From Qipengyuania sphaerica (lineage in GTDB: Bacteria > Pseudomonadota > Alphaproteobacteria > Sphingomonadales > Sphingomonadaceae), in NCBI RefSeq assembly GCF_019711595.1, contig NZ_JAIGNR010000001.1, positions 248,001-312,000 on the forward strand: a DNA stretch of 64,000 nucleotides, read 5' to 3'. Position 1 is the stretch's first letter. Every line of letters begins with the position of its first letter. A program made the translations under genes and the position numbers. The notes below the pieces were generated by a model. The model did no database searches. It was not told the origin of the DNA and saw nothing but the letters and a program-made list of their open reading frames with translations. This document shows, piece by piece, positions 23,488-31,808 of the stretch.

Positions 23488-24422
23488 ATACGGCTGCCGA
23501 ACCGTTTGTCTATCGTCAGGACGAAGTCGACAAGAAGGCTGGCTGCAAGCATCGATACCAGCAGCATGGGCCGCACCACCAGCGCCAGCGCAGAAGCGCT
23601 TTTTACGCCGCGATTGGCCAGGACCAGTGCGGCAGCTCCTCCCGCCTCGGCAACGCCAAGCCCGCCGATCGATAGCGCGAGCGCACCGAAGAAATTGATT
23701 CCCGCGAGGAAGAGGACCGCGACGCCAACCGAAACCGGTTCGTCTATGGCAGAGAATGCTGCGAGTACCGCACAAGTGGCCAATATCCAGATCAAGAGGC
23801 TGGTGGCAGCAAGACGCAGCCTCTCCGGCGGACCGGCGGGGCCGGGACCCGCTGCGGTTTCGAGGAAGCCGGCGATCCTGCCTTCGGGCAGGGGCTTGCG
23901 CAGTATTTCCAGCGCTATCCGGAACAGCTTGTCGGCAAAGAACAAGGCTGGTGCGGCTGTGAGGGCGACGGCAACGCCCAGCCATTCAAGGCCGGATATC
24001 CATAACCCGCCGGCAAGCGCGAATGCGGGCAGGACGATCAGGTCGCGGGCGCGCATCTGAACGATCACCGCAAAACCGCTGGCTGCCGAATGGCCTACCA
24101 AGCGCCTGGCGAGTGCGGGGAAGAGCAGGTCTCCCAGACCCGTCGGCAAGATGGTGAACAGGAACTGATGGCGCGCAGCGAGGCGTATCCACGCCCTATG
24201 GCTGGCAAGGTGGCCTTCTCCGCAGCGCGCCAGCTGGCTCATCAGTATGCCTCGGGTGACGAGCAATAGGAGGTGGAACGCAAGCACCAGTGCGAAACCG
24301 CCGGGACTGACCTCAGCAAAGTCGCGCCATTCTATGTCCGCCACACGGACCAGCAGCGCCAGCAGCAAGCCGCTAATAAGCAACGCGGCGGCGGTCCTGA
24401 ACGCGATCCGCCTAATATCCAT
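23484..24422 (-). CDS. Flippase-like lysylphosphatidylglycerol synthase TM-region family protein
   Basis: A 312-residue membrane protein of the UPF0104/AglD-type family. It has around eight hydrophobic segments, an RGILMSQLAR and RHQFLFTILPTGLGDLLFPALARRL core, and the late GINFFGALALSIGGLGVAEAGG motif characteristic of the family. Members flip or modify lipid-linked glycans or phospholipids. It starts inside the 3' end of the sulfotransferase gene (11-bp overlap), so it is the last gene of a minus-strand operon with a methyltransferase and sulfotransferase. Its exact substrate is unknown. Confidence 0.75.
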   Translation of the reverse strand: MDIRRIAFRTAAALLISGLLLALLVRVADIEWRDFAEVSPGGFALVLAFHLLLLVTRGILMSQLARCGEGHLASHRAWIRLAARHQFLFTILPTGLGDLLFPALARRLVGHSAASGFAVIVQMRARDLIVLPAFALAGGLWISGLEWLGVAVALTAAPALFFADKLFRIALEILRKPLPEGRIAGFLETAAGPGPAGPPERLRLAATSLLIWILATCAVLAAFSAIDEPVSVGVAVLFLAGINFFGALALSIGGLGVAEAGGAAALVLANRGVKSASALALVVRPMLLVSMLAASLLVDFVLTIDKRFGSRI

Positions 24423-25191
24423 ATCTGGCCGCCTGCGGGCCGCAGATGCGGTCGATCACGTCTTGCGCGGGGCGTGCCTGATCGCCCTGCGATGGGTTCG
24501 CGCGCCGGTCGAGGTCAGCCGGATCGAGCGTGAGCGGCCGGGCCATGCCCAGAGTGCGCGAGACCGTATCGACCGTGTGCCGCACCGTTGCGTGATCGGA
24601 GGAGAACAGATGCTCGTATCGCACCAGCGAGTAGGCTTCGCATCGAGGGGCTATTTTCGCGATATTCGAGTTGCACCACTGCCATCGCCACAAAGCCCGC
24701 TCGATCTCGGGCATGGCCGACCACCCTTCGGGGCGCGGCGAGGGATAGGGCTTGGCGAAGGGTACATGGTCGATGACGTCGCGGAAGCGGGTCGATGCCT
24801 TGAAGTTGGTGATCGAAGTCGCCCAGTCTCCCGGCTCGCGCACCATGTGGACGACATGCAGAGCCTTGCCGTCTTCGGGCAGCAGGTCGGTCATCGGGCA
24901 CAGGAAGGGGTTGATCTCGACATAATTATCCCCCCGCTCTGCCAGCCTGCGATCGCGCGAGCGACGGAACAGCGGAGCCAGGATCGCGCCGCCCACACCC
25001 CAGTCGTTGCGCATATTGGCAAGCATCATCTGGTAACGCGTCTCGCCCGGCTCGTGCTGCGCCGTGCCGGCCCCGAACTGGCGGTTGATCAGTCCTTCGA
25101 GGAAGACTGTGCCGGTACGTCCGGCGGACAGGATATAGCGGAGTTGGATGACGTGTGTCCCGATTGGCTGGCTGCGCTCAGACGTAGCAAT
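24412..25191 (-). CDS. Sulfotransferase-family protein with an unclear start
   Basis: The frame codes for a PAPS-dependent sulfotransferase-like protein. RYILSAGRTGTVFLEGLINRQF is the 5'-phosphosulfate-binding loop, followed by VVHMVREPGDWATSITNFK (3'-phosphate motif) and SLVRYEHLF. The P-loop lies upstream of the first ATG at 25029, and no ATG, GTG or TTG exists between it and the in-frame stop at 25204-25206. I have drawn the gene from an ATT at 25191, so the true start could also be ATC or CTG nearby. It overlaps the methyltransferase 3' end by 14 bp. If the ATG at 25029 is used the enzyme would lack its PAPS loop. The family is clear; the start is not. Confidence 0.65.
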   Translation of the reverse strand: MATSERSQPIGTHVIQLRYILSAGRTGTVFLEGLINRQFGAGTAQHEPGETRYQMMLANMRNDWGVGGAILAPLFRRSRDRRLAERGDNYVEINPFLCPMTDLLPEDGKALHVVHMVREPGDWATSITNFKASTRFRDVIDHVPFAKPYPSPRPEGWSAMPEIERALWRWQWCNSNIAKIAPRCEAYSLVRYEHLFSSDHATVRHTVDTVSRTLGMARPLTLDPADLDRRANPSQGDQARPAQDVIDRICGPQAARYGY

Positions 25192-25864
25192 TGACGCCGT
25201 AGATCAGGTTGAGGTCGGGTGAAGCGATACCCAGCGGCCACCACTTCTCGGTCCGCTTGGGAAAATGAAAGCCGACGATGTGCCGCAAATTGTGGATCGG
25301 GTTCCGGTGCTCGATGGCCATGTAATAATCATAGGGCAGGCCCGCTTCGGTGCCCTGTTTGCGCGGGCCCAGCGAGCGACCCATGCGCCACAGGAAGCCG
25401 GGATCGCACGGCAAGATCAGCGACAGCACACCGCCCGGCTTGATCACGCGCGTCCATTCGCGCAGCGCCTCGACCGGCTCGGACACATGCTCCAGCACAT
25501 GGGTGGCGATGACGCGGTCGACGCTGTCATCCTCGAAGGGAAGTTTTGCGCCTTCGACCTGCAGGATTTCGACCCGGGGATCCCAGTCGCGCTGCTTGAG
25601 CCAATCGACGACCTTGGGATTGCCGTCCGTTGCGATGTAACGGTCGAACCCGTGTTTCACGGTCGGGAAGTGGGCCATAGTGCCGGCGCCGATCTCCAGC
25701 ACCGTGCCGTAATGCGCCTTGAGGCGCTTATCCTTTTCGATCAGCGAATGGGTGCGGCCGAGCACGCCCGCGCTGAGGCTGTTGCCATAATTGGCATCGT
25801 CGTAATTCGACAGCCACATGTCGTCGAAATCCGACCAGTCGGGCTGGGCAACGTAATTCTTCAT
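25178..25864 (-). CDS. Class I SAM-dependent methyltransferase
   Basis: A 228-residue Rossmann-fold methyltransferase. Motif I is VLEIGAGTMAHFP, motif II the acidic YIATDGNPKVVDW, motif IV region FEDDSVDRVIATHVLEHV, and motif VI RVIKPGGVLSLILP. It probably methylates a sugar or lipid intermediate of the glycan made by this cluster. ATG 25864 was chosen; a TTG 3 codons upstream (25873) has GAGGGG near it and could also be used. First gene of the minus-strand operon with the sulfotransferase and flippase-like genes. Confidence 0.8.
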   Translation of the reverse strand: MKNYVAQPDWSDFDDMWLSNYDDANYGNSLSAGVLGRTHSLIEKDKRLKAHYGTVLEIGAGTMAHFPTVKHGFDRYIATDGNPKVVDWLKQRDWDPRVEILQVEGAKLPFEDDSVDRVIATHVLEHVSEPVEALREWTRVIKPGGVLSLILPCDPGFLWRMGRSLGPRKQGTEAGLPYDYYMAIEHRNPIHNLRHIVGFHFPKRTEKWWPLGIASPDLNLIYGVNCYV

Positions 25865-26002
25865 TCCGGTCAAAAGCCCCTCGGCAATGCGCCTCGATCC
25901 GCGCCCTCATCGATCATGCTAGCGCCCGATCCCCCTCTTACCGCGAAAAGGCAAATTCATGGTTAACGCGAGGTGGATTTTTTGCCAACCGCCTGGCTGC
26001 AG

Positions 26003-27187
26003 TCAGAAAGGGAGCGCTTGTACCGAGCCACCTGCCGCGATCGCTGGAGAATTCGCTGGTCGGCGGATCAGCCAATCGGAGGTAGCAAGCGGGGCCTGCG
26101 CGCCGCTTTCCTGATTGTCGGCGGGTTGAAGACCCGATTGGGTGCTCGCTGCCCGCACGAAGGTCTCGCGGGAGCCGACTGCATCGAGCGGTCCGGCCAG
26201 AAGCATGGGAAGGAATCCGAGTTGGTCTGCAATCGCACCGCCCTGCAAGCGGGCCAAAAGCGGGCACAGGAACAGGCGTGCGGTGACCATGGCGGAGGTG
26301 GGATTGCCCGGCAGGCCGAGCACGAGCTTGCCCCCGGCCCTGCCCAGCCAGACAGGTTTGCCCGGCTTGATGGCGATGCGCGAGAACACCAGGTCGAGGC
26401 CGATATCGGCGAACATCGGCCTGGCGAGGTCGTGATCGCCCACCGATGCTCCTCCGGTGACGACGACGAGGTCGGCCGAGGAAATTGCCTCGCTCGCAAG
26501 CCCGGCCAGTTCGTCCAGATCGTCGCGCCCACGCGCGCGCATGATGACTTGAGCGCCCATTCGCCCGCACATTGCAGAAACGCCGAAACTGGCGGACTCG
26601 GGCAAGCCCGCGTCGGTTGCATGCGCGTTCCCTGGCGTGACGAGTTCCTCTCCGGTCGCGATGATCGCTACCTTGGGTTGCCGGTAGACTTCGATGCGGT
26701 CACGGTCAGCGGCAGCGGCTGTCACCATGGCGCGAGGGGTGAGCCAAGAACCCCTCGCTAGTAGCAAATCTCCCTCGCGAAAATCGCCGCCGGCCTTGCG
26801 TATATGGCGGGCTGGCCCGAACCCCTCGGCGAAAGTCACATGCTCGCCATCGCTCGTCGCATATTCCTGCATGATGACGCAGTCGGCACCTTGCGGCACA
26901 GGTGCGCCGGTGAAAATCCGCAGCACTTCGCCTTCCTGCAAGGTGCGAGGGTAAGGCATGCCGGGACGCGCTTCGCCGACAACCTTGTACGGATTACCGG
27001 GAACGGTCGTGCGCTCGATCACCGCATAGCCGTCCATCGCCGAGACATCACTGCGCGGCGCGTCGGTGCGGGCGTGCAAATCTTCGGCGAGATAGCGTTC
27101 TGCCGCATGCTCGATTTTCACGGTTTCGCTCGTCAATGGCGAAACCGCCTCGTCCAGCAGCGCAATAGCCTCGTCGAAAGTGAGCAC
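26003..27187 (-). CDS. moeA: Molybdopterin molybdenumtransferase MoeA
   Basis: A 394-residue protein that inserts molybdate into adenylylated molybdopterin. Motifs are LTFDEAIALLDEAV at the N-terminus, DVSAMDGYAV, RIFTGAPVPQGADCVIMQE, GGDFREGDLLLARG, and the MoCF-binding domain VVVTGGASVGDHD with IKPGKPVWLG and GLPGNPTSAMV. GTG at 27187 is the start, 10 bp after the moaA stop; a longer upstream frame is only the shadow of moaA. Length and motif order are normal. With moaA and mobA in this window it supplies Mo cofactor, most likely for SoeA downstream. Confidence 0.93.
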   Translation of the reverse strand: MLTFDEAIALLDEAVSPLTSETVKIEHAAERYLAEDLHARTDAPRSDVSAMDGYAVIERTTVPGNPYKVVGEARPGMPYPRTLQEGEVLRIFTGAPVPQGADCVIMQEYATSDGEHVTFAEGFGPARHIRKAGGDFREGDLLLARGSWLTPRAMVTAAAADRDRIEVYRQPKVAIIATGEELVTPGNAHATDAGLPESASFGVSAMCGRMGAQVIMRARGRDDLDELAGLASEAISSADLVVVTGGASVGDHDLARPMFADIGLDLVFSRIAIKPGKPVWLGRAGGKLVLGLPGNPTSAMVTARLFLCPLLARLQGGAIADQLGFLPMLLAGPLDAVGSRETFVRAASTQSGLQPADNQESGAQAPLATSDWLIRRPANSPAIAAGGSVQALPF

Positions 27188-27197
27188 GGCCGGTCGG

Positions 27198-28214
27198 TCA
27201 GCCGCCGATCGAGGCGAGATGCGGAGTTGCACCGCTGTCGCCCTCGTGCAGCCTGTGGCCGCGCATCTTGGCAGGCATGGCCGCTTCGATCCGTTCGACC
27301 AGTTCGCCAGCCTGGTCGTCGCGCTGGAGGAGGTCGCGAAGCTCCAGGCCTTCGCTGCCGAACAAGCACAAGTGCAGCTTGCCGCGGCTCGAGAGGCGCA
27401 ACCGGTTGCAACTGTCGCAGAACCCGCTCGAATAAGGCGCGATGAGGCCGATCCGACCGCGGTAATCCGGATGGGCGTATTCGACCGCCGGTCCGGCACC
27501 TTCGCGGCGGGCAAGCGCGTACCATCCCGAGGCATCGAGCCGCTCGCGCACAAGCTCGCCAGGCGTCGCCTGCCTCTGGTGGAAGCCCGCATTGTCGTTC
27601 GTTCGCATCAGTTCGATGAAACGCCATGAGACATCGCGGTGCGCAACGAAGCCAAGCACGTCGTCCCAACCCGAGCCCTCGAGTTCCCGCAACAGCACAC
27701 TGTTGACCTTGACCGAGGCGAAACCTGCGCCAAGCGCCACGTCCACTCCGCGCACGACGCCTTCCAGCTTGTCGTGACCGGTCACTTCGGCAAAGCGCGT
27801 GCGATCGAGCGTGTCGATGCTGACATTGACCGCGTCGACACCCGCCTCGCGCCATTTCGCAGCGCTGCGTTCGAGCCGGTAGCCATTGGTGGTCATGGCG
27901 AGGTGACGGATACCCTCGACCTGCGCCAGTTTGCGCGCGATGTCGGTAAAGTCGGTCCGCACTGTAGGCTCGCCGCCGGTCAGGCGGAGCTTCCACAACC
28001 CCAATTTCGCGAAGGCGGCAACCGCGCGCCGGATTTCGTCGCGCGAGAGCTCGGTCGGGAGGCTCTTCTGCGCCTGGAATCCGTTAGGCAGGCAGTAGGT
28101 GCAGCGGAAATTGCAGCGCTCGGTCAGCGACAGGCGCAAATAGGAAAAGCGTCGCCCGAAACCGTCCTGCAGCTGCCCCGTTGAGGAGGGAGAGGGTGGA
28201 TCGAACAAAGCCAT
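27198..28214 (-). CDS. moaA: GTP 3',8-cyclase MoaA
   Basis: A 338-residue radical-SAM enzyme for the first step of molybdenum-cofactor synthesis. The N-terminal cluster motif is CNFRCTYC, then LRLTGGEPTVRTD. The C-terminal second [4Fe-4S] site is CDSCNRLRLSSRGKLHLCLF, and the conserved C-terminal double glycine (SIGG) is present. All key cysteines are intact. It is transcribed with moeA on the minus strand, away from the sulfur operon whose promoter lies upstream at 28278-28307. Confidence 0.96.
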   Translation of the reverse strand: MALFDPPSPSSTGQLQDGFGRRFSYLRLSLTERCNFRCTYCLPNGFQAQKSLPTELSRDEIRRAVAAFAKLGLWKLRLTGGEPTVRTDFTDIARKLAQVEGIRHLAMTTNGYRLERSAAKWREAGVDAVNVSIDTLDRTRFAEVTGHDKLEGVVRGVDVALGAGFASVKVNSVLLRELEGSGWDDVLGFVAHRDVSWRFIELMRTNDNAGFHQRQATPGELVRERLDASGWYALARREGAGPAVEYAHPDYRGRIGLIAPYSSGFCDSCNRLRLSSRGKLHLCLFGSEGLELRDLLQRDDQAGELVERIEAAMPAKMRGHRLHEGDSGATPHLASIGG

Positions 28215-28277
28215 TCGGATCGATCATATACCCGCCGAGGCGCCAATGTCACCGCCCGTCCGCACGATGCCGGGTCA

Positions 28278-28307
28278 TTGACATACGAAGCACGTATATT
28301 AGATAAT
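28278..28307 (+). promoter_or_regulatory. Sigma-70-type promoter and dyad of the sulfur operon
   Basis: TTGACA at 28278-28283 and GATAAT at 28302-28307 are 18 bp apart. The ATG at 28314 lies where transcription would start, so the mRNA may be leaderless. Between the boxes, ATACG-AAGCA-CGTAT is a perfect dyad placed to block the promoter, a likely site for the ArsR/BigR-type repressor encoded at 30529-30873. Confidence 0.6.
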
Positions 28308-28313
28308 GCTCAT

Positions 28314-29264
28314 ATGACCGATCCTGCTAATTCTTCTGCCCCGGATGGCCCGCTTGAAAGCGCTGCTGCTCAAGTCCGCGCAGCGGCCGGAGACAAGGCG
28401 AAACGCCCTTCGATCGCCGGTTTCTTCGACGAGGCGACCAATACCATCAGCTATGTCGTCCACGACCCGGCGAGCAGGGAGGCGGCAATCATCGACTCTG
28501 TGCTCGATTACGATGCCGCAGCCGGTCGCACCTCGCATGGCTCGGCCAATCTAATCGTCGAATACGCGAAGGCGAACGATCTTACCGTAACCTGGCTGAT
28601 CGAAACGCACGCACATGCCGACCACATCTCGGCCGCGCCCTACCTGCAGGATAAACTCGGCGGCAAACTCGCCATCGGTAGGGAAATAATTCGCGTGCAG
28701 GAGGTCTTCGGCAAGCTGTTCAACGCCGGCACCGATTTCGAACGCGACGGCTCGCAATTCGACCACCTTTTCGACGATGGCGAGAGTTTCAGCCTCGGCG
28801 AGATCGAAGCCATCGCGCTCCACGTACCGGGCCATACGCCAGCCGACTACGCTTATATCATCGGAGACGCGGCTTTCGTAGGCGACACAATGTTCATGCC
28901 CGATTTCGGTACGGCGCGTGCAGACTTTCCCGGTGGGGATGCGCGCCAGCTCTACCAGTCGATCCAGCGGCTGTTGCGGCTTCCGGAAGAAACCCGCCTG
29001 TTCCTGTGCCACGATTACAAGGCCCCGGGCCGCGACGAATATGCGTGGGAGACCACCGTCGGCCAGCAGAAGCGGGAGAACGTCCACGTCAAGGAAGGTA
29101 CGAGCGAGGATGAATTCGTGAAGATGCGCACCGCGCGCGACAAGACACTCGCAATGCCCAAGCTCATTATGCCGAGCGTGCAGGTCAATATCCGTGGCGG
29201 GCGTCTGCCCGAGCCCGAAGACAATGGCGTCAGCTACATCAAGATACCGGTCAACGCTGTATGA
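28314..29264 (+). CDS. MBL-fold persulfide dioxygenase-like hydrolase (Blh type)
   Basis: A 316-residue metallo-beta-lactamase-fold protein. The metal motif ETHAHADH (H-x-H-x-D-H), VPGHTPADY, VGDTMFMPDFGTARADFPGGDA and LCHDYKAPGRDEY are all intact. Together they match the ETHE1/Blh persulfide-dioxygenase branch, not glyoxalase II. Such enzymes oxidise glutathione persulfide to sulfite and glutathione. It heads an operon with two YeeE/YedE membrane proteins and a DUF442 protein, a combination known from bigR operons. ATG 28314 follows a strong promoter closely and may be read from a leaderless mRNA. Confidence in the sulfur role is good but not biochemically proven. Confidence 0.88.
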   Translation: MTDPANSSAPDGPLESAAAQVRAAAGDKAKRPSIAGFFDEATNTISYVVHDPASREAAIIDSVLDYDAAAGRTSHGSANLIVEYAKANDLTVTWLIETHAHADHISAAPYLQDKLGGKLAIGREIIRVQEVFGKLFNAGTDFERDGSQFDHLFDDGESFSLGEIEAIALHVPGHTPADYAYIIGDAAFVGDTMFMPDFGTARADFPGGDARQLYQSIQRLLRLPEETRLFLCHDYKAPGRDEYAWETTVGQQKRENVHVKEGTSEDEFVKMRTARDKTLAMPKLIMPSVQVNIRGGRLPEPEDNGVSYIKIPVNAV

Positions 29265-29695
29265 GCCTGCCAGGATTTCCCCAAGCGGCCCCGATCGAGG
29301 GCCTCGCCGGCGGCGTGCTTATCGGCATTGCTGCTGCCGTGATGTTGCTGGGCGCAGGACGCATAGTCGGCGTCTCCGGCATTGTCGGGCGGGCCTTCAG
29401 GATCAACGCCTCCGACCTTCCCATGCCCAGCGCCTGGCTCTTCCTTGCCGGAATGCCTGCCGGCGCCGCGGCCATTTACTGGATCAAGGGCGGGCTTGAA
29501 GCCGAATTCGCATCGATCCCGATGATGATCGCAGCCGGCCTGCTTGTCGGCTTGGGGGCGCGCATGGGTAGCGGCTGCACAAGCGGCCACGGAGTGTGCG
29601 GTGTGAGCCGCCTGTCGCAGCGTTCGATCGTAGCGACAGCGACCTTCATTGCGGCAGGAATCGCGACCGTGGCGGTATTGGGAATGATCGCATGA
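29261..29695 (+). CDS. YeeE/YedE-type sulfur transport membrane protein, first half
   Basis: A 144-residue membrane protein with four hydrophobic segments, the GARMGSGCTSGHGVCGVSRLS motif with two conserved cysteines, and the family feature VGVSGIVGRAF. YeeE/YedE proteins import thiosulfate or other sulfur species. Here it is split across two short genes, this and the next, as in bigR/sqr-linked operons. The ATG overlaps the MBL gene stop (ATGA). Confidence 0.85.
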   Translation: MSLPGFPQAAPIEGLAGGVLIGIAAAVMLLGAGRIVGVSGIVGRAFRINASDLPMPSAWLFLAGMPAGAAAIYWIKGGLEAEFASIPMMIAAGLLVGLGARMGSGCTSGHGVCGVSRLSQRSIVATATFIAAGIATVAVLGMIA

Positions 29696-30138
29696 TTGCC
29701 CGGCAGGTTCTTCCAGCCGTCTCCGGCGTGCTGTTCGGTGCAGGCCTTGCGCTGGGCGGGATGACCAATCCCGCACGCATCCGCGGCTTTCTCGACGTGT
29801 TCGGGCAATGGGATCCGACGCTCGCCTTCGTGATGGGCGGCGCGCTGGCCGTGATGGCGATCGCCTGGCGGTTTGTCCCGCGTATGGCGAGCCCGCTTTT
29901 CGAAACGAAATTCTCGCTTCCCGACCGGACCGACCTAACTCCCCAGCTCGTTGGTGGTGCTGCCCTTTTCGGCACCGGCTGGGGCCTTGCCGGACTCTGC
30001 CCGGGTCCCGGTGTGGCAATCTTCATCATCGCCCCTGTCGAGGCGCTGGTCTTTACCGCCAGCCTGCTCGCGGGCATGGCGCTCCACCGCGCAATAGCCA
30101 GAACAAGAACAGAGGAACCCGTCCATGCACGCCAGTAA
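29692..30138 (+). CDS. YeeE/YedE-type membrane protein, second half (DUF6691-like)
   Basis: A 148-residue partner with four hydrophobic segments and the repeated signature LAGLCPGPGVAIFI. Its N-terminus is GVLFGAGLALGGMTNPARIRGFLDVFGQWDPTLAFVMGG. Together with the previous protein it makes a complete YeeE/YedE-like unit. ATGA overlap with the upstream gene and a 14-bp overlap with the next gene indicate one transcript. Confidence 0.85.
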   Translation: MIARQVLPAVSGVLFGAGLALGGMTNPARIRGFLDVFGQWDPTLAFVMGGALAVMAIAWRFVPRMASPLFETKFSLPDRTDLTPQLVGGAALFGTGWGLAGLCPGPGVAIFIIAPVEALVFTASLLAGMALHRAIARTRTEEPVHARQ

Positions 30139-30532
30139 GATCACCGATGCCATCAGTGTACGCGGCCAGGTGCATGCCGACGAGGTGCAGGAAATCGCCG
30201 ATGCAGGCTATCGCACGATCCTGTGCAACCGGCCCGACGGCGAGATCGAAGGCCAGCCCGATGCGGCCGAAATCCGCGCTGCGGCCGAGGCAGCGGGGCT
30301 CGCCTTCCATCACAATCCCTTGACCCCCGGCCAGCTTGCCCCCGGCCATGTCGAAGAGCAGGGCAAGATATTGTCGGAAGCGCAGGGGCCGGTCCTGGCC
30401 TATTGCGGGTCCGGGCGTCGTGCCAGCATTCTCTGGGCGCTCAGCAATCCCGAAGGGCTGAGTGCGGAAGAACGGATCGAAAAGGCAGCGGCTGCCGGCC
30501 ACGACCTGTCTGAAATCCGCGGACGCCTTTAG
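30125..30532 (+). CDS. DUF442 (beta-lactamase-hydrolase-like, protein-tyrosine-phosphatase fold) protein
   Basis: A 135-residue protein with the dual-specificity phosphatase-like loop VLAYCGSGRRASILW (C-x4-R), preceded by ISVRGQVHADEVQEIADAGYRTILCNRPDGE. In many genomes this domain is fused to the Blh persulfide dioxygenase; here it is a separate gene in the same operon. It may handle sulfur-carrier or persulfide intermediates instead of phosphate. The stop overlaps the convergent ArsR gene by 4 bp. Confidence 0.85.
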   Translation: MHASKITDAISVRGQVHADEVQEIADAGYRTILCNRPDGEIEGQPDAAEIRAAAEAAGLAFHHNPLTPGQLAPGHVEEQGKILSEAQGPVLAYCGSGRRASILWALSNPEGLSAEERIEKAAAAGHDLSEIRGRL

Positions 30533-30873
30533 GCCCGAGCTGCCTCGCCGCCGGTTTCAGCCTCTGCCTCGCAATTCGCGCAAAACTGGTCGTAGAGCGT
30601 CCCCATCACCGCCTTCACTTCCTCGCTGTCGAGCGAATAGTAGACGTATTGTGAATTGCGCCTCGTCTTTACGAGATGTTCGCGGCGCAGGAGCGAGAGG
30701 TGCTGCGAGAGCGCGGATTGCGAAAGTGCAAGGTGCTCCGACAGTTCGCCGACCGACATTTCCCCCTGCGAGAGATGGCACAGGATCATCAGCCGCGATT
30801 CATTGGCCATGGATTTGAGCAGCGCAGTCGCCCGGGCGGCGTTCGCTCGCATCAAGTCCAGAGGTAGATCCAT
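30529..30873 (-). CDS. ArsR-family repressor of the BigR/SqrR type
   Basis: A 114-residue winged-helix repressor. The recognition region is SVGELSEHLALSQSALSQHLSLLRREHLVKTRR. Cysteines in SRLMILCHLSQGE and YDQFCANCE stand where BigR and SqrR carry the two thiols that form a polysulfide bridge when persulfide rises. A third cysteine is close by. ATG 30873 gives the normal BigR length; longer upstream starts have no support. It is convergent to the operon it probably controls, with a dyad at the 28278 promoter as the likely site. Assignment to BigR/SqrR rests on cysteine spacing and operon context. Confidence 0.82.
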   Translation of the reverse strand: MDLPLDLMRANAARATALLKSMANESRLMILCHLSQGEMSVGELSEHLALSQSALSQHLSLLRREHLVKTRRNSQYVYYSLDSEEVKAVMGTLYDQFCANCEAEAETGGEAARA

Positions 30874-31054
30874 TTTTTCCCGTCCAGTCCTAGCCGAGCG
30901 CAATCCTCGCGCATCAGGATAGGTCAAATTAGGCAGTTGCCACTGTGCTGGCAAGCGAGAGACGGTTTTAGCGTCAATCGCCATTCTTGAGGCCGCATTA
31001 GCGCTTTTTTGGCAGTTTTTCGTTATCTCCGGGCCGGAAACGGAGGGCTAGACT

Positions 31055-31561
31055 ATGGCCGATGACGGCATGATCCCAGGCAATACCAAGAAGATGACCA
31101 TCATTTGCACCAAGGGCACGCTCGACTGGGCCTATCCGCCCTTCATCCTCGGCACGACTGCCGCAGCGATGGATGTCGAAGTGACGATGTTCTTCACCTT
31201 CTACGGGCTCGGCCTGCTCGACAAGGAACTCGACCTCAAGGTTTCGCCGCTCGGCAATCCGGCAATGGAGATGCCGATGATGGGGATGCACATGGGCATG
31301 CCCAACATGGTCGGCATGCTCCCCGGTGTCACCAGCGGGGCGACCGCGATGATGAAGAACATGATCAAGAAGAAGGGTGTCGCCTCGATCGAGGAGCTGC
31401 GCGAAGCTGCGGTTCTGTCCGACGTAAGAATGATAGCGTGCCAGATGACCCTCGATCTGTTCGAAAAGAAGAAAGAGGACATGATCGACGGTATCGAGAT
31501 CGGTGGCGCTGCCACCTGGATGGAATCCGCGCTCCAGTCCGACATCAACCTGTACATGTAA
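31055..31561 (+). CDS. DsrE/DsrF/DrsH-like family protein (DsrE2 type)
   Basis: A 168-residue protein with the DsrE fold: MTIICTKGTLDWAYPPFILGTTAAAMDVEVTMFFTFYGLGLLDK, a Met-rich central stretch GNPAMEMPMMGMHMGMPNM, and VRMIACQMTLDLFEKKKEDMIDGIEIGGAATWM. The cysteine in IACQMT is the conserved persulfide-bearing one. DsrE2 proteins pass sulfur with TusA during sulfur oxidation. ATG 31055 is preceded by CGGAGGG. It heads a cluster with tusA and a FadL porin. Confidence 0.88.
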   Translation: MADDGMIPGNTKKMTIICTKGTLDWAYPPFILGTTAAAMDVEVTMFFTFYGLGLLDKELDLKVSPLGNPAMEMPMMGMHMGMPNMVGMLPGVTSGATAMMKNMIKKKGVASIEELREAAVLSDVRMIACQMTLDLFEKKKEDMIDGIEIGGAATWMESALQSDINLYM

Positions 31562-31579
31562 GCGGGAAGGAAACACGAA

Positions 31580-31807
31580 ATGGCTGATGCAACGCTCGAC
31601 GCGAAGGGGCTGAACTGCCCGCTTCCGATCCTGCAGGCGAAGAAATCACTCAAGGATCTGTCGAACGGACAGACGCTTGAAATCCTTTGCACCGACCCCG
31701 GTTCGGTGAGGGACTTCGAGGCATTCGCAAGGGCGACCGGCAACCGTTTGGTGGATTCGGGCGAGGACAATGGCACTTATCGCTTCGTGCTCGAGCGGGT
31801 TTGCTGA
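31580..31807 (+). CDS. tusA: Sulfur carrier protein TusA
   Basis: A 75-residue sulfur-carrier protein. The active cysteine is in LDAKGLNCPLPILQAKKSL, and the fold is completed by TLEILCTDPGSVRDFEAFARATGN. In sulfur oxidisers TusA accepts sulfane sulfur and passes it with DsrE2 toward oxidation; in other bacteria it serves tRNA thiolation. The DsrE2 neighbour 18 bp upstream points to the oxidative role. Key residues are intact. Confidence 0.93.
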   Translation: MADATLDAKGLNCPLPILQAKKSLKDLSNGQTLEILCTDPGSVRDFEAFARATGNRLVDSGEDNGTYRFVLERVC

Positions 31808-31808
31808 G

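Noticed and set aside
27188-27592. N-terminal extension of moeA
   Set aside because: It is the moaA gene read in another frame; the MoeA domain begins at GTG 27187.
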